Source: Siphonodentalium dalli (lineage: Eukaryota > Mollusca > Scaphopoda > Gadilida > Siphonodentaliidae). From it: DNA of 64,000 nt. The stretch spans positions 129,443,605 to 129,507,604 of the forward strand of contig CP136064.1 of assembly GCA_032622095.1 (NCBI GenBank). The letters are read 5' to 3'. A program made the position numbers and the translations under genes. The notes under the pieces were generated by a model. That model was not told the DNA's origin. It did no database searches and saw only the letters and a program-made list of their open reading frames with translations. Below are positions 55,930-64,000 of this stretch, piece after piece (within the stretch, counting starts at the first letter, position 1; each line of letters starts with the position of its first letter).

Positions 55930-56487
55930 TCAATGGCGAACTAATTTAGCGATTGAATCTAAGTATTCTACAACGTCGATCTTGTTTTCCCTGAATATTC
56001 TCTTGAAATGTCTAAGAGACGCGTTGACCGCCCGATATTTTCTTCTCTGTGGTTGAACTTTGCCGCCACCAGTCAGTTGAAGTATCGTCGATTCTGTATA
56101 GGCTTGTTCTTTTTTTATGTGGTCGATCATGTCGAATATATTTGGTTTTGAAGCTGCTATATAACCTTGAAGTTTTCTGTGCCACCATTCGACGTGGTAC
56201 GGCCTTCGCCACCTTCAATCAACTGCATAGTCACATAATCGGAAAACTTTGTCAAGAAAATGGATGTGTCGTACCTGGTCAGAATCGGCTAGATGGTTGT
56301 GTTGACTCATTGAAGAACTAACTATCTCGTTCTTTGTGTTGATGGTGGCACCACAGCCATTCTTAAAACACACCCAGTGTACATTCTCGGATCGACGTGA
56401 TTTGATGCGGAATTTGAAGTCGTTGAAGACCAGGTGTTTGCCTCGATCGTTGGCGATGAAGAATACATTTACTTGAGAACTTGCCAT
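55930..56487 (-). pseudogene. Deleted MULE transposase in unit C (least damaged N-terminus)
   Basis: From ATG at 56487 the frame is open for 90 codons through the whole FLYWCH-like finger: MASSQVNVFFIANDRGKH, FRIKSRRSENVHWVCFKNGC, GATINTKNEIV, SQHNHLADSDQV. Ser replaces the stop of A and B. The frame then ends at 56215 and the C-terminal half (WWHRKLQGYIAASKPNIFDM to LDSIAKLVRH, stop at 55930) continues in another frame, with the catalytic core deleted. Confidence 0.87.
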
Positions 56488-57245
56488 GACGAAGATAGAA
56501 CATTGAATATGATCAACTTTGTAGAGACATGGGGGGTTTTATAGCTCAGTACGATCGCTCAATACGAATAACAGTTTACTACTATTTCACTGAGTGAACA
56601 TGAAAATCGCTCATCTGATGACGACTCATGTGAAACTCGTTTAGCGGCATGCTAAAACAACATTGCAAACGGGAGCCGGGAAAACTGTTATTTAATTAAT
56701 ACAGACTATAGGCGCGACGATCACACCTTGACGGCGATATTTTTGCAGGCTCGTCGGCAAAGTGAGAATAAGCCCGATGCATGACTATGTTTTTATATTT
56801 GACAACAAAGTTCCATTAAAATCTGCGTTATCGTGGAAACAGTGGGGTTAAATATAAATGTGATTCGTCATAATGACCGCAAAGTCGATATTATGTACGG
56901 ATTTAAATTTCCTTTAATTAAAAATACTAACCTTCGTATATTTCTACTATAAAATACTTGTTTTAAACTCGAAAAAAAGACGACACAAACCAGAAATATG
57001 TACTTGCAGTTCGGCCGCGGTGCTCAACTGCAGTTATCCCTGCATGGGTTAATTTGGGGAAACACTTAGAAGCCATTCTTTTCCCCATTCATGTCAAAAC
57101 AATATAGCCAGTTGTTTACACAGTAACCAGTCAGCTAATCACACTTCAGAGGGTGAGATGGCATCAGCCCAGAACATGTGATGCGCTTCAGTGCGACGAC
57201 TGCCTTCAGTGTGGACAATAATCACTTTCAGGTGCCAACTTTTTT

Positions 57246-57473
57246 ATGTGTCATTGGTACGAAGTGTCCAGCATCTGCAGCCTCTGCGATTATGTCCAAC
57301 GGCAATGGTTGGGTTCCACCACCTTTGTAATCGAAGAGTGGAGCAATTTCAGACATGAGCAATCTGCCTACCGACAACCCTTTCTCTTAGAGAGAGAAAG
57401 GGAGAGGAGATTTGCATTCAGATTTGCTCAAATGAGGTCATCAGGTCAAATGGTTGTGAATCCAGTTCCATAA
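57246..57473 (+). pseudogene. MULE-like C-terminal fragment in the C extension
   Basis: Identical in translation to the fragment at 53207-53434 (YVQRQWLGSTTFVIEEWSN). It is followed by the same ~160-bp tandem units (57430-57980). Confidence 0.4.
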
Positions 57474-58398
57474 TTCTATCCCTCCATAGTAATTCTTAAA
57501 ATAACTTCTCCAGAACCATAAGACTAAATATGTTCATATTTGGTGTGGATGTTCCCTGTGTGACTCACTTTCAGATTTGTTCAAATGAAGTCACCCGGTA
57601 AAATAGTTGTGAAGCCAAGGACATTATAACTCTTTTCCTCCATAGTAATTCTTAAAACGAATTATTCTCCAGAGCCACACGACTGAATGGGATCATATTT
57701 GATGCGGATGTTCCCCAGGTGACTCACATTCATATTTGTTTAAATGAAGTCGCCAGGTCAAACACCATACATGTAGTTGTGAATCCATTTCAATAACTCT
57801 TTCCATTCATAGTAATTCTTAAAATAGCTTCTTCTCCAGAACCATAAGACTAAATTGGTTCATATTTGGTGTGGATGTTCCCTATGTGACTCACACATTC
57901 AAATTTGTTCAAATGAGGTCACAGGTCAAATAGTTGTGAAGCCAGGGTCATAACTCTTTTCCTCCTTAGTAATTCGTAAAACGACAAATCAGGCCGATAT
58001 AGCATACATTTTGTATGGAGATTCCATATGCGACTGGTATTCAAAGTTGTTCAAATGGGGTTACCAGGTCAAATATGGGTGGATTCAGGGACATACTGGT
58101 AACCCTTTGAACCCGGCCTCCCGAAATATTGGGCTGCACACAACTGGCTCATTACCAATATTTGTAACTGGTATAAACATCGAGATACTGACCAAAAATG
58201 ACTTAAATAGCTGTCCCGCACTTATGCGATATTTAGGGTGTCTGTACCAAGTGTATGGAAGATTCAACATCTATAGTTCACGTAGATTTGCGCATGCACA
58301 TAGTATATATAAATGATAAAAATGTACTCCACATCAAACGTACACGCAAATTTAGCAACTATTGTATTGCACTCTGATAGTAATTGTGTATCTCATGT

Positions 58399-59226
58399 CA
58401 GGGACATATCCAGGTCGTTTTTCATACCGTTTACCATTTGGGTTTAAAAAAAAAATTCAGGTCGCAATTCATATCATAACAAGATAAGATATATCTGTTT
58501 ATATGTTTATATATATTGACATAAGACATTTAAGTATACAAAAAGATTTAAGTTTAACAGTTGGAATCATACTGTATTAAAAGTATGTTTGGCTTTATCT
58601 AGTTTTCATCTGTGAAAACTTCAAATAGTTTTGAGTTCAGTTTTTTTATCATTCGGCCTTCAGACTTCAGTATCTCAATCAAATTCAAGTGAAATTACAT
58701 AAACCTGGTTATCATGTGGGATCTCATAATACCAAATGAATAATTAACATAAAGATAATTAGATTAGTATTATTCTAGTAATTACTAACTTAATAGACAT
58801 TATTTTTGTACTAGTATATTATGTATGTGTCTCACTTGAATTTTAGAAAATAGCCTATTATATGAATTATAGTGTTAACGGTCTTATTTCAAGCAGGATT
58901 ATTTCATAATCCATTGAACCAAAAGATATCTGAAATAACTTATAAGAATTTCCAATCCATAGATATATATAAATTTCCAAAGTTACACTTGAGAAACTTG
59001 ATCAAAGTGACCTCTCAGTAAAATTCAAAATACTGACTCCGAGAGCCCTAGATTAGCTCTCAATGCATTGGATTTTCAAACATTTCCAGGGGGAGAACCC
59101 CCAGACACCCCCACCATCAGAAGGGGGGGGGGGTACCACCTCCCTCACTCAGGTCTTTGGGATATGCCTTCGGCATATCATTGCCCAAAAACAGGTGTCC
59201 CCAACAAATCCCTGGATCCTTCACTG
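58399..59226. mobile_element. Inverted full-length copy of hAT element 6
   Basis: Left end cagggacatatccaggtcg; right end ggatccttcactg. Matches 26885 down to 26001 across the length (for example aattcatatcataacaagat, ctgtgaaaacttcaaatagt). The flanks differ (tctcatgt, ccagtaca), so no target duplication; a second copy of the right terminus (ggtgtccccaaaaaatctct) follows at about 59285-59320. Confidence 0.75.
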
Positions 59227-59989
59227 CCAGTACAGAATATTTTAACATCCCAATTTATATAGGGACATCCCAAAATACAGAACAGGTGTCCCCAAAAAAT
59301 CTCTGGATTCTTCCCTATGATGTGTAGATCTTTGAAACAAATCCACATTTTAAATTATCGTCGCATATTCTAGTTTTTGTGGACTAGTTTGGAAAATGTC
59401 ACTCGGTGTGCAGGAGTGGATGTATTTGCGCATGAACATATCAATTAAATGGCAAAATGTACATATTAGTGTATAAATCCCCTTTATTATAGGCAAGGTA
59501 CGTCTATACAGTTTGCACATCGTCTTAGCGAATTACTTACGACATAAAATAACTTGGTATCATTGTATGCCTCAGAGTCCATGGTCAATCCCAGTTACGC
59601 ATTTGCTTAGCAATCATTACTACACATTTTACAGGGTTGGGGTACCAGCTCTGGCCAAATATGTGACATGCTTTACCAGTAGAGTGTTTGTCGGTTTTAT
59701 TTCATGACATAGTGCATTAACTAAAGGGAAATAACTGTTTCACCTCCATTTGTGTGTGTCTCCATATTATTGGTAGTTGACTAGCAACCGTTACTAAGTG
59801 GTTACGACTTTATGACTTAGCAAAACCTATCCATCTTTAAATTACTAATGGCTTAGCATGAAGGACCATGTGAAGTTTTGAATACATGCTGCCTTTAGAA
59901 CATTACCAACACCAAACATATAAAGTGTATCTAAAACAGGGTATAAAATGCACAGGTGTCGATCGCTGTGGGAAGCCAGGGTTCAAATG

Positions 59990-60190
59990 GTTAAACAAAG
60001 AATTTAATTTAATTTAGATTATACTCCTTGCTCATTTTTTATTTTTTATAATAAATATTTTGTTTACTTTAAAATTTTGAAAAACTAAGTTATTTCATCC
60101 ACGGGGTACCTTAAGTCACCCAACCAAATTTGGTTGAAATCGGTCCAGGTGTTCTAAGAGATTAAATACGAACAGACAGGTGGACAGAAA
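59990..60190. repeat. Dispersed copy of an AT-rich/caaatttggtt repeat
   Basis: AT-rich tract followed by accaaatttggttgaaatcg and cgaacagacagg. The same order is found in units A, B and C (for example 48300-48530: accaaatttggttaaaatcg, acagaacagacag). Probably one dispersed family captured by the MULE units. 59320-59990 and 60190-60683 show nothing else. Confidence 0.6.
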
Positions 60191-60683
60191 TATAGCTTCT
60201 TACCCTTGCAAAATGAAGGGTCAATCACTTCTGTTAAATTGTTCTTTCACATTCACAATGCAACAAAAAATCATCTCTTTCACTAGCAATAACATTCTAG
60301 TATGCCACTCTCATATGTCCTTGGATGTGGATTGGGAATTGCACACATCTGACACTCTGTTAAACAAACAACATAAGCTATCTGGTGAATATTTATATCA
60401 TCCATTTAAATGACATTAATTCTCGTATGTTCTATGCAGTTCATATGGCAGGTGTTACAATATTATGCATATTAGTGATAACAGATTAACTTGAACGGCA
60501 ATTGGCATTTGCAAAAAAAACATGCCATTCTGATTGTATTCGCTTTTCCACCATAAACAGTTTTATTTGTTGTACGGTAAGTAGTGGTAAGATTGGTCAG
60601 TCTATTATATTTAGAACACTACACAGTACACAGTGGCTAATAGTAATACAATGAATACACATCAAAACTTAATACACTTGACA

Positions 60684-61765
60684 TAAACACATCAAAAAAA
60701 GAAAGTCCCCCCCATATATAATGTGTAATATTTTCGGAGATAATGGTTGGATTTTGGTGAAACTTTCCACAAATGATTACTGGAGCTAGAGACGCAATCC
60801 GTGCGAAGGACAGCCATGTAAGTGGTGTTACGGACGACTGAGCATGAGTTGATTGGAGGAGGGGTGCTTTTCAAAAATGGCAAACACAGGTAGAGTGATC
60901 TCGGCAACAGTATTGGTTACTTGATTACACATTGTGCACTGTCTGTAGTTTTTGTCAGAAAATGATGTTGTGCCTCCCCCTGCATGCTTTAGAGCATAAC
61001 TTTGCCAAATGGGAACAGTAAGTACCCGGTCCATACTCATTCCCTTCAGTCATCCCATACCCCTTTAGCTGGGAAGGTTGAAATCAACTAGTGATAGGTC
61101 GAATACCAACCAAAAAACAGGCATAGCTATTGGCCTTTTGGGGGTGAATTTCTCCGTAAAACATGTTGCCCGCCATATGGGGTGATGCCAAAAACCATAC
61201 GGAATTTAAGACAGTGAAACCAGCATATTGGCAATATCGCAGATCGCCCAAGAACTGGAAGACTGAGGATTACAACCGCTAGACAAGATCGTTATCTAAC
61301 AACTTACATTGCGTAGGAGGACGTCCAGGAGTGGTATGTATCAGCACCAGAACATTTATGAGAACAACTGAAGAGAGCTGTTGATCATCGGGCCAATGAG
61401 CACACCATGATCGGTGCCATGAACTGTCTGTTTCAGTACGAATATATCTAGAGGAACATTACAAAGCGCAGAATCTCCCCTATCATCAATAGCATGCTAT
61501 CCCGAATTCCCAATGCCAGCAGGCTATCCAGCGACACGGTGGCTACACAATATTGATTCATTGAATACAATCTCATTGTTATCTCTTTTGTCATTTTTTA
61601 AATCTACCCCACTCCCATACAATCGATGCTCAGCCAGCCGTAACACAACGCACATGGCTGTCCTTCGCATGGATTGTGTCTCTAGATTCATCAAAATCCA
61701 CCCAATATCTCCAAAAATATTACATATTATATTAGGGGGGGGCTTTCTTTTTTTGATGTGTTTGG
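60684..61765 (+). mobile_element. Degenerate Tc1-like element with ~210-bp inverted repeats
   Basis: Ends aacacatcaaaaaaagaaag and its complement, with arms continuing through cgaaggacagccatgt. In between, plus-strand Tc1-type remnants: VKHVARHMG, then in another frame IGNIADRPRTGRLRITTARQ, DRYL (about 61160-61305), and near the end SPIINSMLSRIP...TVATQY (about 61468-61553), echoing the usual RSMPRR...HTRY end. The DDE core is deleted and stops are frequent. The outer flanks are not a clean TA pair. Confidence 0.75.
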
Positions 61766-62261
61766 TTATGATGTAATTCATTCTCCATTCATGTGTCACA
61801 TTTTGTCGTGGATTACTGGCCTCGCATGCAATTTATGAGATTAATATGGTGCACATCATAATGTACAATGTCGTTGCTCACTATTTTTTTAGAATCTCAC
61901 AATTTCCGAAGTTAACAAGTCTGGGTATGTTAAAAGAGATACAGCTTTTGGTTGTTAAATGCCGAGAATCACTGAGAATCATGGTAGAAATCATGTTTTT
62001 TGTTTCTACATCCATGGTAAATATTGCGACGAAATAGTCATGCAAATAATTTGTCATGCCAAGAAATTTCATGGCATTAGCTGGAAATGATTTTGGTGGA
62101 AAATCTGACCATGTGGTATTCAGAATCCCAAAGCGGGTTAAGTTACAACCACTGCAGATATTTATACCTAACACTAAAGTGGCACAAATTTCACACTATT
62201 ACTTACAAGTTCCAGACTTTACATGGAAAGACGAGGAAATATTCAGGGCTGTTTAGATACC

Positions 62262-62521
62262 TGTTACAGGTTTGGGCGCCCAAACTCTAGTCGCCCAAAT
62301 GTTCCCAAATTCTTAGTAGACAGTATTTTATCAACATGAATTTTCAACTTTTTCAAGGCATAATTAAAAAAAATTAACAATACATTGTGTAAATAGTAAA
62401 TATGTATTTGCAATTGGGCCTTTAGTTGCATGTCAAATGTTTTATAAGAACAATTGTGTCATCTCAAATTATTATCTCACCCGAAACAGGTGGCCCCAAA
62501 AATTATCTGGATTTGTCCCTG
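62262..62521. mobile_element. Possible relic of the hAT-6 family
   Basis: Contains ggtttgggcgcccaaact near 62271 and ends ggtggccccaaaaattatct...ggatttgtccctg at 62521, resembling the two ends of hAT element 6 (tttgggcgcccaaacc and acaggtgtcccca...ggatccttcactg). Strongly diverged and internally deleted. Confidence 0.4.
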
Positions 62522-64000
62522 AAAGATTACCATGTGGCATTATTGACATATCATATATGTATTGTATATATATATTGAGGGGCTACTACAGTCCTTCATA
62601 CCATATGCTAAACTGGTATAAAATACATTATTACTGGCTGGGCTTTCCATGGAAACGATTTGGCGGGAATGCTGACCATATGGCTTTGTTAACATGACTC
62701 AATGTGTTTCCAAAAGGGACCGGGGAAATATTCTGTCAGATATTTATACATGACGTGATGGCAGTAAAATGGCACAAATACAACATTGTTACTCAACTAT
62801 TTTGAAGTTACTGCTCATCAGAATCTATACTTTGGTGCATCATCTTGTATCAGAGTATTTTTTCTGTGGTCGATGGTGACAAGTTTTCAGGTCTCTCAGT
62901 GGAATAAAAAAGTATATTTTGCCTGGTCCTTGGCCATTGCTGGGCCACAGTTTTCTTTTATAAAAAAAAACCTTTTGTGACTTCTATTGATTATGAATGT
63001 ATATACTAACACTTCAACATTTCATGAGTCGTGACATCACAGAAATCGAGTTCATGGGCAATTTTCTTTGATGGCACCAGTCTCTTTGATGTGATGATTG
63101 GCTTGACTTTCCTTACCCAGAACTTTTAGACAACTCCACATGCCACCTGCTACTGATCATGTCTAATTCACTTCAGTTCAGGCATAACATGGATTATTCC
63201 TTGCAACCTGTTAATCGTCAGTGTCGGTGGTCGACTTCCTGGGGGAAAATGGGATTGAGCTTGGGCTCAGACAACATTTACATGTTTGGCAGATAACAAT
63301 ACCAAGTATACTGGCTGCTAATTTCCTAGCACACCTGTATGTACTAATATCAATACCAAATCAAGCTGATATGCTAACTATGCGGAACATCCGAGGAGTC
63401 TATAATACCCCAATGTATACCAAGGGATCGAACTACCCCCATTATAGGACCTACTGGGCATGTAATATAATGCACAATGACTAGAATGGACACAGATACG
63501 GAGTTTGAAATCTTACCCTGATAACATCAGAAACAGTTACCCAGTTGGAATAAGCAAAGGGCAAGTTATATATTTTATGTTTTGTCACATTTCAGTATGT
63601 CTTTATTTGGTTATCAGTATAATAGGATGCATAAAATATCCATAAAACTATCATTCTATCCATCACATTTCTTGAAGGTGGATGTGAATGTCAGGTTTAT
63701 CTGTCACTACTCATCTATCTTGATCGTGCTTCATCTTATATGATCTAAATCATAAAATTATAGGTGGCAAGGCAAATAATGTTGATTGAATGTTAAAAGG
63801 GAATGTTGGAGAGATAACATTGTGTGGCTGTTCGATCTGGAAACTCGTTAGACAGCCGAGTGAAGTGTCAAGTGGATACTTGTAATCATGCTGACAACAC
63901 CACAACATCCACTGTTAAATCTGCTTACATGTGATATGTGATGATACATGATACACACATGCAGCCATAAATGAAGTGCCACATTCATTGTTTTCTGACA
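62522..64000. other. No recognisable feature
   Basis: Short ORFs only, none with homology I recognise or with convincing splice sites. 62650-62790 resembles 62060-62230 (gatttggtgg/gcgggaa..gctgaccatatgg and gcagatatttatac), a weak dispersed repeat. Probably intronic or intergenic. Confidence 0.5.

Larger units (their letters stand above)
54839..58790. repeat. MULE-derived tandem unit C with extension
   Basis: Repeats B from about 50805 to 54751 at an offset of about 4.04 kb, with very few substitutions; it lacks the first 630 bp of A and B. The 95-bp segment missing in A is present. It runs on into a full-length inverted hAT-6 copy. Confidence 0.9.

Noticed and set aside
63221-63484. 87-codon plus-strand ORF
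   Set aside because: No homology, no splice or promoter support; length is expected by chance.

Overview
The window is AT-rich eukaryotic DNA. Its genes have small exons, introns of up to 17 kb and very many non-autonomous transposons. Motifs such as TACATGTA and diverged tandem repeats around the phrase AATAACTC suggest a marine invertebrate, probably a mollusc or other lophotrochozoan. That placement is inference, not proof.

Two host genes are supported, and both are visible only as spliced exons. (1) On the minus strand, seven phase-compatible exons (39643 down to 1273) encode the N-terminal 256 residues of an RNF215-type ubiquitin ligase: signal peptide, protease-associated (PA) domain, then a short juxtamembrane exon. 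The rest of the transmembrane segment and the RING finger lie beyond the left edge. (2) On the plus strand a divergent gene of unknown identity starts at 39985, with a 33-codon first exon ending at a consensus donor at 40085. The two start codons are about 340 bp apart and share a promoter that carries two copies of TCTCGCGAGA, CCAAT boxes, an E2F-like site and an ETS-like site.

Left part (1-39.3 kb): introns of the RNF215-like gene. They hold seven hAT-type elements with exact 8-bp target duplications (including one hAT inside another, and two in one tandem-repeat array). They also hold two Tigger/pogo deletion derivatives, TTAA-flanked elements, palindromic MITEs, a 2.1-kb foldback element and several minisatellites. 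A CR1/Jockey-like retrotransposon (29.8-35.4 kb) lies antisense to the gene. It is broken by two further insertions; one is a Foldback-like element whose inverted repeats are built of a 16-bp tandem repeat and which has a 9-bp target duplication.

Right part (40.1-64 kb): probably intron 1 of the divergent gene. It holds a TA-flanked element with TGTGTA-rich ends, another TTAA element, and a degenerate Mutator-like (MULE) transposase with a FLYWCH-type domain. A recent tandem array follows (47.5-58.8 kb): three copies of a deleted MULE unit made by two successive duplications of 2.6 and 4.0 kb. Beyond it lie inverted hAT copies and a degenerate Tc1 element. No CRISPR, operon, tRNA or rRNA was found.
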